Below are positions 23,399 to 35,289 of a stretch of DNA of 64,000 nt, one piece after another. The DNA is from Nephrocerus scutellatus (lineage: Eukaryota; Arthropoda; Insecta; Diptera; Pipunculidae). The notes beneath the pieces are model-generated. The model did not search any database and was not told where the DNA came from. It saw only the letters and a list, made by a program, of their open reading frames with translations. Numbering within the stretch: position 1 is the stretch's first letter; the number at the start of each line of letters is the position of its first letter. A program made the translations under genes and the position numbers. The stretch covers positions 96,181,333 through 96,245,332 of the forward strand of contig OX352761.1 in assembly GCA_947095585.1 (NCBI GenBank), written 5' to 3'.

Positions 23399-23641
23399 AT
23401 GAACGGAGTCAGGGACAAAGATGAACTGCGTCATTGCTGCGAACGTTGCGCAGCCATCTTTTGGCTGTGGGCATTAAAAATTCTTATCGCAGAACTAATC
23501 TTGGTATTCTTCTTCAGTGCCGATACAGAGAATGTAACGTTGGTGTTGCTGGGGTTTGAAATGTTTTGTCTTGTAATTGGGTTGACCCTTCAAGTAATGT
23601 TAGTTTACATATATGCAAACCACAGTAATGCTTTCGGTTAA
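23399..23641 (+). CDS. hypothetical small membrane protein, 80 aa
   Basis: An open frame from the first ATG at 23399 to TAA. The predicted protein has a charged N-terminus with three Cys (CCERC, about residues 13-17), then two hydrophobic stretches of roughly 17-22 residues (about 19-38 and 48-72) separated by the polar SADTENV segment. That would suit a two-pass membrane protein. Codon use is less AT-biased at third positions than the surroundings. A TATA-like box lies near 23318 and an attaaa near 23754. I do not recognise a family. It could be a small host gene, one exon of a larger one, or chance. Confidence 0.3.
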   Translation: MNGVRDKDELRHCCERCAAIFWLWALKILIAELILVFFFSADTENVTLVLLGFEMFCLVIGLTLQVMLVYIYANHSNAFG

Positions 23642-23973
23642 TCAAACTAAAAAATTTAAAAAATTTAAATTAAATTTAAATTTAATTTAATTAAAGTACT
23701 ATTTTTGTAGCATTGCTCTAAAAGTGACCCCCCGACTTTCCATTGTTCATTAAATTTTAATTTTGACGTGACAACGTCTTACTCTGGTGAAATGCCTGCA
23801 TGCTTCGTCATCGTCACTATTTTCAGTCACAATTTTATGTCTCCAAAGATGTAGTGGGGTGGAAATGGTTTGAGAGATGACATGATCGATATTGGAGACC
23901 AATCCATAATTTGCGGGGTCGCTGAGATGAATAGTGACCAAAAGACACCGCTAACACCCCTAGGTATGAGAAG

Positions 23974-23985
23974 CGGTGACATATC
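23974..23985. repeat. target-site duplication, left copy
   Basis: cggtgacatatc, identical to 27964-27975. It marks the insertion boundary of the family B LINE; because the LINE tail ends in gat repeats, the boundary could shift by up to three bases. Confidence 0.85.
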
Positions 23986-26900
23986 ATCATCATCATATTT
24001 AGCTGTACAACTGGTGTCCGGTCCTGGCCTCCCGCAAAAAATCTCTCCACCGGTCCCGATTTTAAGCTGATGTTATCCAGTTTGGCATCCCCAAACTCTG
24101 GGCGTCCTGGTCTACGCCATCTTTCCAGCGAAGGCTTGGCTGGCATCGCTGTCGTGTTCCATAAATCCTACCGCAAAGGACTTTCCGAGCAGGATGCTCT
24201 TCGCTAATGCGAGCTAGGTGTCCTGCCCACCGCAGCCTACCGAGCTTAATTTTTTTCACTATGTAGACATCGCGGTAACGCTCGTAGACCTTATCATTAT
24301 AAAGTCTCCGGAATCGTCCTTCCTCACATACGGGGCCAACAATTCTACGTAAGACTTTTCTCTCGAACGCGGCTAAGAGGTCAGAATGCTTTTTGCTAAG
24401 CACCCAAGTCTCGGATCCATATGTAAGTACTGGTATGACCATTGTCTTATATACCAGCAGCTTGGATGTTATGGGTAAATTCCTGGATTTGAAGAGTCTT
24501 GACAGACTATATTAGGCTTTGTTGGCTTTAAGCAACCGTGCGCGTATTTCTGGTTCCATGTTGTTATCGGCTGCCACAGTTGACCCGAGATAGTTAAAGG
24601 ATTGCACTACTTTAAATTCGCGCTCCACTATTTGAATTGAGGGAGCAATGTTGGATCTTGGATCGACTCGCAGACGTGGCCACCATGTACTTTGTTTTGC
24701 TATTATTTATGTGCAGCCCCAGATTTCGTGCCGCCTGCTCTATCTGGATGAAAGCTTCCTGTACAGCTCTTCGGTTTCTACCAACGATCTCAATATCGTC
24801 TGCGGAAGCCAGTATCTGAGTGGACTTGTAGAGGATTGTTCCTCTCGCCGTTGCGTCAGAGTCTCGGATCACTTTCTCCAAGGCCAGGTTGAAGAGGACG
24901 CAGGGCATTCCATCCCCTTGTCGGAGCCCGTTATAGATATTGAATGGGCTTGATAGTGATTCGGATATTTTTACTTGGCTTATAACATTGGTCATGGTCA
25001 ACCTACATAGTCGTGTCAGTTTATTTGGGATACTGAATTCTCTCATAAAGTTATAAAGTTCTACTCTGGCTATGCTATCATAGGCGGATTTAAAGTCTAT
25101 AAAAAGATGGTGTAGTGAGTTTTGAAACTCTAGACATTTTTCTATCACCTGCTTAAGGGTTTAAATCTGATCAGTTGTTGATTTGTCTGTGATGAAGCCA
25201 TACTGCTATGGAGCAATGATGACTTGAAGGATAGAGGAGATAATCGTATTCGTGGTACTCAACAATGTTATACCACGATAATTGCTGCATTTTGTGATAT
25301 CTTCCTTTTTATGTATGGGGCACAGGATGTCTCTTCGCCAGTCTTCTGGCATAGCTTCTTCCTCTCATACTTGCACTATTATTTCATGAATTGCTTGCTG
25401 TAATGTGGGGCCTCCTATTTTTATCGGTTCCGCTGGGATCCCATCAGATCCCGGGGCGTTATTATTTTGAGCCGATTTATCGCTCTGCTAACTTCATCTA
25501 TGCATGTTGGCGGTAACAAAGTATGATCTTCGGTCATTGGTGGAGCCTCCAATTCCTCAGTTAGCTGGCCATTTAGCAGCTCATGAAAGTGCTCTTCCCA
25601 TCGCTCTAAGATTCCTTTAAGATCGGCGATCAGATTACCATCTTTGTCCTTGCAGTATGTGCAACGCGGTGTATATTGTATCATACCGTGGACTCTTTGT
25701 TAGAACTTCGGCGCTTGGTGCGGTCCTCGCCCTCTACACTGTTCTAGTTCACGGACGAGATTCTTCTCCCAGGCTGCTTTCTTTCGCTGCCAGATCAGGT
25801 TGTTTCGCATTAGGCCTGTTATTCCGACTTTATTGTTTTAAAACTACTTCAAGGATTTTGAAGAACAACTTCTTTGCTGAGGGGGCTACAATTTTTGAGC
25901 GTAACGAAAATTCCGATCGCATGAGTTTAACTATTCACCTCAATGGTCTTCTATGGGTTTATTTGGAGTCTTTTGAGGGTCTTTTGAAGGGGTTTTGGTG
26001 GTCTTTTGAGGGGTTTTTTAGAAATATTTTGTGAGTATTTTAAAGATCTTTTGGAGGTCTTTTGGTGGCATATTGACGGTCTTTCGGGGGTCTTTTTTTC
26101 TCCTGTAGCCTTGGTATTAAAATATTTCTTTTTATTATTTTATTTAATTGTAATATCGGTCACAACGTAAAAGAAGTTTCACTTCAATCGCGCGAAAAGG
26201 TTACACGCAGTTATTTTACTTTATTTGACATAGTAAAAGACGGAAATCTGAGCACCGGAAGTGACGGTTTACATAGACAGTTTTTCGAGTTTTTGCAAAT
26301 TAATCAAAAAGTATAGCACTTAGGAGAAATCTGTTATATGAAAAAGAAATTTAAACAAAAAACAAAAAAAAAATAAAAAAAAAATTTTAAAAAAAATCAA
26401 TATACATTTACTGAAGATTCCGGTCCCATCCGTAAAAGAAAGTCGGACATTTTTGCTACGAAATTTGATCGAAACATTTAAAATCTTAAGAATGTTTAAG
26501 GTAGTTGTAACTTGTTTCGAAACATTTTTTAATTCAGGCAACATAATTTGCTAAACCGACAGAAATGGATAACAATAAACTTGTTTAGTCTTGTTTTTTC
26601 ATATCTTCTGAGATTTTTATATTCATCTTCGCGTGCCCGCGTTCTATGAGATTTTTGCATTGCTCGGTACACAACATTCTTACGTTCAGTCGCTAGCTTG
26701 CATTCGTCATCGAACGAGCCGTTCTGATCCCTACGACTAGTGCCTAAGATAAAGTTAGCAGTACTAATGAGAGTATTTTTAAGGCGTGTCCATTTCTCTG
26801 TTACGCCTGAAATCTCAGAACTCAAGAATTACTCTCACAGCATTTAGGGCGAATCCTATCGCTTGACCGTAGTTGTTTCTGGTCTCTTCGTTTCGAAGGG

Positions 26901-27963
26901 CAGCCGTGTTGACTCGAATCTAATTCGCGGATGCTGTCTTTCTTGATGATGCAATCCGCGCTCTTAGCACCATACCAACAAGATAGTGGTCCGAGTCGAC
27001 GTTAGCACCTCGGTACATTTGTACCGTCATCAGGTTCGGGTTGTAGCGGCGGTCTATCAACACGTGGTCTATCTGGTTGCGAGTGGCTCCATCAGAAGTT
27101 ACCCAGGTGGCTTTGTGGATATTTTTACGCGCAAACCTTGTACTCGCAACGACCAAATTATTGCTTGCTGCCATCTCTATGACTCGTAGTCCATTGTCCT
27201 TAGTGTTCTCGTGTAAGCTATGGGTGCCAATGTGCTGCCTGAATACTGGCTCCCTACCTCTTTTGGCATCCATATCCCCCAGAATGATTTTTACGTCATA
27301 CTGAGGTCAGGCATGGAGTTCCCGTTCGACTGATTCAAAGAATTCTTCTTTTTCGTCACTTGGGGAATCCTCTGTAGGTGAACGTGAACGTGAACGTTTA
27401 TGAGGCTTATGTTTTTAAATTTTCCCCGCACGCGAAGGGTGCATAGCCGTTCATTTACTGTTTTAAAGCCGATTCTTCTAATGACTAGAAACCCCACACC
27501 GAGCACATGATGTCTTGAATGACAGCTGTAATATATGTCATATTTTGATTTTTTCCCGTCCATCGCATCTCCTGAATTGCTGTTATGTCAGCCTTATATT
27601 TGGAGAGGGTATCGGCTAGCTGCTGTGCAGCTCGAGCTCTATACAGTGAGCGTACGTTCCATGAGAAAATTCTTTAATCGTTCAGACGTTTTCGTTGCCG
27701 TGGTCGTCGTCGTTCATCAGTGTATCCGAGGCTGATTTTGGATTCCGTAATATGGTTTTTTACGGGCGAGGTTATTGCCCTCGCGCCAAACTTACTTTGA
27801 AGGGACTAGCCCGATCATTTCGCTTTTCCTGTACTGGAGGAATATTACCGGCGGCCACCACGTGGAGGTTTGATCGCACTTCCACCAGTCAGAGATAGTT
27901 GCGCCCACATGAATTTCTGAAGCATTCTGTGTTATTCGCCCTACTCTGATGATGGCTGATCGC
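23986..27963 (-). mobile_element. near-full-length family B LINE with 12-bp TSD
   Basis: A 3978-bp minus-strand LINE flanked by cggtgacatatc at 23974-23985 and 27964-27975. In sense order: 5' UTR (27963-27700), endonuclease (about 27600-26920) with YDIYYSCHSR, DAKRGREPVFRQHIGTH (the usual GDMNAK is damaged) and NQIDHVLIDRR plus DSDHYLVGMV, a linker, an insert at about 25830-26580, then RT (25690-24450): FIDFKSAYDSIARVELY, GLRQGDGMPCVLFNL and ILASADDIEIVG (YADD changed to SADD). The C-terminus holds YGSETWVLSKKHSDLL, RRIVGPVCEEGRF and LRWAGHLARI. The sense 3' tail is (atg)n. Frameshifts and the insert make it non-functional. The organisation resembles RTE-type LINEs. Confidence 0.9.
25830..26580. 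other. foreign insert inside the family B LINE
   Basis: LINE codons stop after RRYEKTRLNK at about 26580 and resume at about 25825 with NLIWQRKKAAWEKNLV. The roughly 750 bp between are not LINE-like. They contain a patch of ggtcttttgaggggt minisatellite at 25965-26100, an A-rich run at 26355-26400 and a tract at 26405-26450 also present at 20000-20050. No terminal inverted repeats, target duplication or coding region was found. Confidence 0.55.
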
Positions 27964-27975
27964 CGGTGACATATC
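27964..27975. repeat. target-site duplication, right copy
   Basis: cggtgacatatc, identical to the copy at 23974-23985; it lies at the 5' end of the minus-strand LINE. Confidence 0.85.
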
Positions 27976-28129
27976 CCATGACCGATATTAGTGTCAAATA
28001 CATAGTTATATAATAAATAATAAATTACATAATTGCTATGCAACGTCTATAGGATGCATTCTTGTTATTTATGTTAACGTATATCAAGAATGGGTTCGTA
28101 TGTTGATACAAGCTAGAACGCTTTTTAAA

Positions 28130-28885
28130 TTCTCTATATAAACTTCGCGTGCCCGTGGCTGGCGGGCTGGCTGTTTGGCTGGCTAATCAGATTTTATGAA
28201 CAATTTTTAACCCACTTCCCATAGCTCGATTTTATTGAAATTCGATTAAAATTTGGAGCCCCTCGGGCCTCAGGGTCGTGTGGTGCCTATTTACATTTTT
28301 TAAAAATAAACCCGATTTTCTTTAAATTTTATACACATGTGTATCTGCTATTGACAAGACTTTTTGAAGTTACGGCCCTAAGGCTCGAGGTGTGCCAAAT
28401 AATGTTTTTTTTTAAATTAACCTGATTTTATTCAAACTTTAAACGCACATGTATCTCTGATGGGCAAAACCTTTTGTAAATTTTTTGGAGTGTTCGGGCC
28501 CTGAGACTCGATGAGTGTCCCTATACATTTTTTAAAAATTAACTCGATTCTCTTCAAATTTTAAACACATGTGTATCACTGATGAACAAAACTTTTTGTA
28601 CATTTTTTGTAGTGGTCGGGCACTTCACTTAGGCCCGAGTGGTGTCCATATCAATTTTTTAATTAGCCCGACTTTCTTCAAATTTTTAATACCTGTGTAT
28701 ATCCAATGTACAAAATTTTTTGTAAAATTTTTGGAGTGATCGGGCCTTGAGGCCCGAGGGGTGCCTCTAATATTAATATTTTCCAAATTAACTCGGTTCA
28801 AACTTTTCACACATTTGTATCTCCTATTAGAGACTTTACATGAAAAATTTTAATTTGTATGGGTTGTTTTTATTTAAGTTATTCT
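28130..28885 (+). mobile_element. Helitron-derived repeat with internal tandem units (family H)
   Basis: Begins aattctctatataaacttcg, then cgtgcccgtggctggc, atttttaacccacttccc and attttattgaaattcg. Four to five units of about 115 bp follow, each with taacccgattttcttcaa-type, acacatgtgtatctc and a gggccctgaggcccgagg-type GC tract. The right end reads tattagagactttacatgaa then tatgggttgttttta, the opposite terminus also seen at 37350 (inverse) and 61978-62025. It has no coding sequence, so it must depend on another element. Confidence 0.8.
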
Positions 28886-30384
28886 TTTATAGTGCTTTTG
28901 GTATTTTTTATGTACTTGTTTTCAAAGGTAGACGTTCGAATGTAGAACATTCATAAATGACGTACGCAAACACTTATATAAGTTTTAATGTTTTTTGTCA
29001 CTTTTATAAAAGGTAACAAAAAACAAACCGGTAAATATTTTATATTTTATCTCAATAAAAAAGTCCTTTTTAAATGATTTCCGAAAATACGGTTATGAGA
29101 GCAGGCCACTGCTTAATTCACCCACTTAAACTTGGCAAAATTTAAAAGCAGTCGTTAATTGGTAGCATAAAGCATTACGCATTTATTCCTGACGGAGAGC
29201 TCTAGGTATGTGGGATTTTATGAGGTAAGAATGTGAAAAATAGTTCCCTTATTTGCTGTTAAGCCAGCAAGAGAAATTGTGTCGAGTAAAAAGTTTTATT
29301 GTCACGTTTTCATTTATTCGCAAATTACACAGTTGCATTCTAGCGGTAGAGAAAATCCATTTCGCTTTTTACCATCTCGATTGCCATCTTCTGTCTGGCG
29401 AGGGGCAGGATGGTAAATAAAAGTTTTAAAACTCTTAAACCTATTAACACATTTTTACCCGTTAAGATGTTATCCGACTACAATTGCACCTTTATTGTAC
29501 CCTTAGTTTACGTACGATTACGTATGGAATGAAAATGCAGGTGCGAGTAGCACTCGCTGGGTACATCATCACGAACACAACTGGCTCGCTGGCTGGCAAA
29601 TGGTACACGATCCGAGTATACTATAACTACACCGTTTAGGTGTCTATGATGTCGCGCTCTTCCAGCGGTCGAAGCGGAGTGCAATATTTTGTTGAAAATT
29701 AGGTGCAGGACATCGTAGTCAGTTGGTTGGTTGGTTGTCGTAGGAAACGTTGCTATAATCATGACATTGTTATGATTATGGTTTGAATTTTACCACTTGT
29801 GGCGATGGGTTCAGTTGATATTAATACTGTGTGTTTCATGAAAGGTAAACTAGAGTTGGCTGCCAGCCGGCTGCTGTATTCTGTATAGGTGATTCTGCAG
29901 AGATGCTATCAGTCACTATGGGGAGATGCAATAGCAATCGCACCGCAATAATTGAAAATAGGACAACAACTGTTATGTTGTTGTTGTTGTTGCTGTTGTT
30001 GTTATTAATTGAGACGGAAATCCAATTAAAATTCAGGAAAACTAGCTCGATGCGGTTAATTAACGTTAGGATTATATGTACTGAGTATAGAGAGCGCTCT
30101 TTTTTTTGTCCTTTTTGTAGTTTCTGTTGATAATGGTTTTTGAGGTTTTGTCAGGTTCATGTTTCTACGTTTTGTCAGTCGATTTGGCAACATAATTATT
30201 GTTATTATTATAATTATTATTTTGTTATTAGTGCTTCACCACCACCTGCAGAGAAGAAGTAACTGAATTCAATTGCAAATGCATCTATGGCATGCAAATG
30301 AATTACAGTCTCTTTTCACTAGTTCAGTATATGTTTTTTTATTTATATTAACAATGAGCCTTGTACCCATTTAGTAATTTACAT
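28886..30384. other. no gene recognised
   Basis: AT-rich. A (ttg)n microsatellite at 29974-30003 and (att)n at 30195-30225 are present. The frames at 29508-29762 and 29903-30130 show no domain; the second owes its Leu run to the microsatellite. Confidence 0.55.
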
Positions 30385-33300
30385 TGCATAATAAAGAATT
30401 TTTATAGTCGGCGTAATCAAGTGATTATCCCCAGCTTATCGTAACTCCTCCTCAGATTTTTCGCCACAGTAAGTTTACTGACCTCATGGTCGCGATAAGT
30501 CCAATGGTTTGTTTCTTTGTAGTCTTCTTGTTGGTGTGGTAGACAGCATACAGCGTATGTCCAGATTTTCATGCTGGTGCAGACGTTGTAGGTGTTTTGT
30601 TGCATAAAGCTTAATTTCATCCGCGACAAGTTCGATCTTTAGATCTCGACGGAGGTTGTCGTTTCGTATATAACATCGCAGGATTTTATTTTGAACCGTT
30701 TGTATGATATTTGTCCTCTTGATATTGTCCTCTTGGTACAATCCCAGAGTTGGTTACCATATGTCCATACAGGCTTCAGGATTTGTTTGTATAGCAGCAG
30801 TTTGTTATGGATCGCTTGTTCAGATTTTCTCCCTAAGAGTCAATACATTTTTCTAAATTTTATGTTTAGTTCTTCTCTCTTCTTTTTTATGTGTTCCTTC
30901 CATCTAAGTTTAGCATCCAATGTCATGTCAAGATATTTAGCATTGTTCACATGTTTATCATTATTGGTATATGATTAACTTTGTAAAGTTCACTTGGATT
31001 GATTTTACTTCATTTAATTTGATTCGCCATTTCTTTGTCCAATTACATATCAGGATTCGTAGCCTTCTGTAATTTACTAGTGTCATTGATGTTTTTTGCT
31101 GTTGCAAGTATTGCCGTGTCATTGGAAAAAGTCGCCATTGTTGCTTCTTTAATTGGTATATCTCTATTATATAGGAGATAAAGGATTGGCCCAAGAACAC
31201 TCCCTTGTGGTACTCCTGCTGTTATTCTTTTTAGTTTGGAGTATTCATTCCCATACTTTACTCGGAAGTGCCTCTCTGATATGTATTATTTTAGAATTTG
31301 TAAAAATTGCTCTGGAAGATCTCGATGAAGTTTGAAGACTAACCCCTGGTGCCATACTTCGTCAAATGATTGTGCTACATCAAGGAATATAGTTGAGCAT
31401 ATTTGTTTGCTTTCTAGTGATTTCTCGATTACATCAGTAATTCCATGTACTTGTTCTATCGTAGAGTGTTTTTCCCTAAATCCAAACTGATGTGAGGGAA
31501 TAAGATTTCTTTCTTCGATAATTGGTTTTGGTCTTTTTAGAAGAAACTTTTCAAATAGTTTCGACAATGTTGGTAGCAGAGAAATTGGCCTATATGAAGC
31601 TTTATCATTCGGAGGTTTGTTCGGCTTAAGTATCATAATTACATCTGCATTTTTCCATTGTCTTGGTTCATTTCTTAGTCGAAATGTTGCATTTATTATA
31701 TGCACTAATTTACTCAACGCTTTCTCCGGTAACACTTTTGTTATCTGACCCGATATAAGATCATATCCTGGAGCCTTATACGCATTCAGATTATTCTTGA
31801 TTTCCCATTTTAGTTCTTTCAATGTTATAGGTGTAATTTTTATTTCATCCTGTTTATATATCGGGGTAATATTTTCCTCTTCCGTTTGTTTTGGGTAAGG
31901 TTGGAATGTTTCTTCGAGGTGATTTGCAAGATTTTGTTTAGATTTCGAGCCCAATTTTTTTTATTTTTAATTGGAGGATCATGAAGTTTGGGTCTTTTAA
32001 GATTCTTAGTTGCTTCCCATAATGAATAATCAGTATCTTTTTGCCCAGTTAGAGTGCTGAGGTATTTATTAACTAACTGATTTTTAATGTCTTTAATTAG
32101 GTACTTTAATTTGTTACACAAATGGTTAAATACCCTCTTATTTACCGGGTTTCGATGTTTTTGCCAATTCTTTCGTGCTTTTATTTTATTTTTAAGCAGT
32201 TCTCTCACTTCCTCTGGATAGCTAACATTGCGCTTCATTTCCTGTCTATTATTAGGAGCTTATCTAGTTCGTCTTCTATTTGGACTGGTCCCTGTATTGG
32301 GTTCTGCAGACTAATTCTTTCTGTTAACTGTGTTTGGAAGAGATCCCAATTGGTTTTGGAGCTCGTTAATTTCGTTAATTTCTTTCATAATAATTGTTTG
32401 GATAAGTATCATAATAACTGGTGAATGATCTGATGATAGACTTTCACTGATCTATATATGGATATAATTATCTCAAATCCCTCTTGTAATGAAGAAGTCT
32501 ATAAGATCTGGATTATTACTGATATCCGAGCCGCATTTTAGTTTTTTGCCTGCTGCGAACAGTTCTTTTTGTTTAGCAGTCGTTAACCGTGATCCCCAAG
32601 AGGTATTTTTTTCATTATAGTCACCTCTAATTAAAAAGACACTTCCATATTGTATCTTGGAGGGCAATATAATGCTGAGATACTACAAGTTTTAATATTG
32701 TTTATTGTTGTGACTTGCATGGAAAGCTTCTCAACGTTCTTCAAAGTTCGCTCAACAAAGTTCTTCGTTATGTTTTTTATAATCTTTTATAGCTGATCCA
32801 CCTCTGGCTTTGTTCTCTGGATGTAATGCATGGTAGCAATTATATCCTTTTATTTTACAGAATGAAGTTTTGGTGAAATTGGTTTCTGATATAAGACATA
32901 TATCTATATTATGCATGTATAAAAATATATCTAGTTCTTGAATGTGATGCAACAGCCCATTTGCATTCCAATTTATATTTTGATACACTCGATCAAGGTT
33001 TTCTTCTACGTTTTTATTGAAACTAGTTTGTGATTTCATTTCTTCTAGTGTGTTCTGCAGACTCACTTCCTGCGAAATAAGTCTTTTGTTGAGGTTCTCT
33101 AGATTTCTCAGTATGTCCTGTAAAACGAGATCTACTTTAAACTGTTTCTGCTCTCGTTGCTGAACTATTTGTGCATATGTAATATTTTCAGTTACTCGCT
33201 CTCTTTGTATGTTAAGATTAGGAGTTATCTATTTCGGCTCCGTGTTTTTTTTTTAAATTTTACATTTCCTGATGTATCTGGTTTGCGTGCTTTTTCTCTT

Positions 33301-33395
33301 ATTTTTTGTAGTTCCACTGCAACTTCACATCCTCTATAGTCGGCTGGATGCTGGCCTTTACAGTTTTGTGTGGCACAAATAATTTTATAATATTA
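30385..33395 (-). pseudogene. Jockey-clade LINE relic (family E)
   Basis: Minus strand. ORF1 end: a CCHC-type piece NCKGQHPADYRGC (about 33370-33335) and a downstream segment with NITYAQIVQQREQ. Endonuclease remains: NINWNANGLLHHIQELDIFL, DICLISETNFTK, RGDYNEKNTSWGS and NNPDLIDFFI (32960-32475). RT: a 222-aa open frame at 31954-31286 with YRPISLLPTLSKLFEKFLL, HQFGFREKHSTIEQVHG and STIFLDVAQSFDEVWHQGL, then a frameshift, GVPQGSVLGPILYLL-type sequence at about 31215-31170, and KKWRIKLNEVKSIQVNFT. The C-terminus has TVQNKILRCYIRND. The FADD box is damaged. No RNase H, as expected of Jockey. It is 5'-truncated in ORF1. Confidence 0.9.
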
Positions 33396-35289
33396 TCCCA
33401 TACTTAATGTAGACTTATCTATTACAAGTTAAATAGAAAGTCGGCATGTAATGGTCGGTGAAATTTGTTGTATTATTTGAATATTTTTTGTGTGTGGCTG
33501 CAAAAAAATTGTTTATGAAGCGATCATTGCTAAAAATTAATAATCATTCACACGATTTCTTTCAAATATTGTTCAAAGTGTTTCTATTAATTTGTGATAA
33601 ATGTTCTAAAACTGTTTGCATAAGCGTGAGCACATAAGCATTTCAGTTCTTTTAATGATTTTAAAATGGTGTTTAGAAGAACAACAATTTTCTTGTTGAA
33701 ATCCCTTACAAAATCAGAACTAGATGCAGTTCTTCTATTGAACTTAAATAGAAATATAGCATTCTAAATATCCTTGTAGAAGCACAAATGTAAAGTAAAT
33801 AATTATAAAGAGAATTAAGTAATTAAACAAAAGACGAGACGCAGTAGGATAAGAAAATTTTCACGAATTTTGAGAGAAATTAATTTATATTCAATGACGC
33901 CGTTTCGTTGCAGCATCAATTTACCAAATTGGAAAAATTACCATAAATAAATAATGAAATGGTGCGTTTTGTTTATTTTGCGAGCTGTCTCCGTTGGGGA
34001 GTGAAGCACATTTAATAGACTTTATACATACGAGTATATCTGTATATAAATGAACTCACAGAGTCATTATCAACGTATTTATGCAAGCTGAATTTCCAAT
34101 TCTCTTTCTAAGACTGAAGGAGCGTCCGAGCACAGAATACTAAATAAGGAATACAGCTTGCAGCTAATTCCACCTACCCTTACTCAACAAATGAAATAAA
34201 TTAACGAACATTTTTGATAAATTTGCAAATATAAACATTTAGAATACATACTAGTTTTGAATTTTAATTTTTATTGAACCCTGCGAAGTTTGAACACCAG
34301 TATGGCGGCATTAGCATCTTCATTTTCCATATCATTTGGCAGCGTGTAAAAACAGGTACCTCGCATGGATGGCGGGATGTGGCGATGGGTGAGATTGGTA
34401 CCAGCGCCATTCTATGTTTTACAATAGCTCTCGTACTTTATAATAACACTTAAACTACCTGCCTATTATTTTTAATGGCCTCAATTTAAGTTAATTACAT
34501 TTGTCTCCGACCACACTTTCGTTGCCTTCAGACAGGTATAGGAGTCTATTTTAAATGCTATTATACAAAACTGTTTTGTCGAACAATCGATGCTGTGGCA
34601 TACTACGCAACGACAGTAGAAAGTTAAGCACATTTGACCCGATCGACAGTGGAGATAATGTGCACTGTCAATAACATAGTAATATTCCACGCAGACGTAG
34701 TAGACGTTGTAATGACTATTGTCCTTTACATTCGATCTTCTTAGGTTTAGCGAAGAATAATCATTTTAACTTGTTCAAGGAAGGAGTGGGAATGGTATAG
34801 GTTTTGTTTAGTAACTTTAATAGAAATTAGGCATTTTGAGATTTAATAGAATTTAATTTTGGGGGCACAACATTGTCCAATGATTAAAATAAAAGTTATT
34901 TATCGGAGTGGGGAACTAAAATGGAATTTTTGTCTAAACAAAAAAAAACTTATAGAAAATGAACATGCCGATATTAAATTATCAATTTGTTTATTGCCTA
35001 CAGATTCCACATTTTTCGAAAATTGTAGTGCTTCTTGTACTGAAGTAGTTCAAGGAAAGCTATATTCACATATGTCACATACGAAGGTAAACAATATCAC
35101 ACCACGTAGTACGACCAATAGCAGCAGAGCACGTCACAAATAAATAGTGCAAAGCGGCGAACATCTAAGCAGATGCTCTCTTTTCATCGTCGTTGATCCT
35201 ACGGGTACATATATTTAGAAAAAAAATATTTGCGACTGATCGGGAAACAACTAACTGCTCAAAACGACTGAGACAGTAGCGCAACAATC
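33396..35289. other. no gene recognised
   Basis: AT-rich. The frames at 34481-34690 and 34859-35143 have no recognisable motif. The last 190 bp before 35289 may be 5' sequence of the following RTE-like LINE, but I cannot show it. Confidence 0.5.

Noticed and set aside
29903..30130. 75-codon frame with a Leu run
   Set aside because: The run is a (ttg)n microsatellite and the rest has no coding signature.
34859..35143. 94-codon frame ahead of the RTE-like LINE
   Set aside because: No recognisable domain and no continuity with the endonuclease frame; kept as unannotated sequence.
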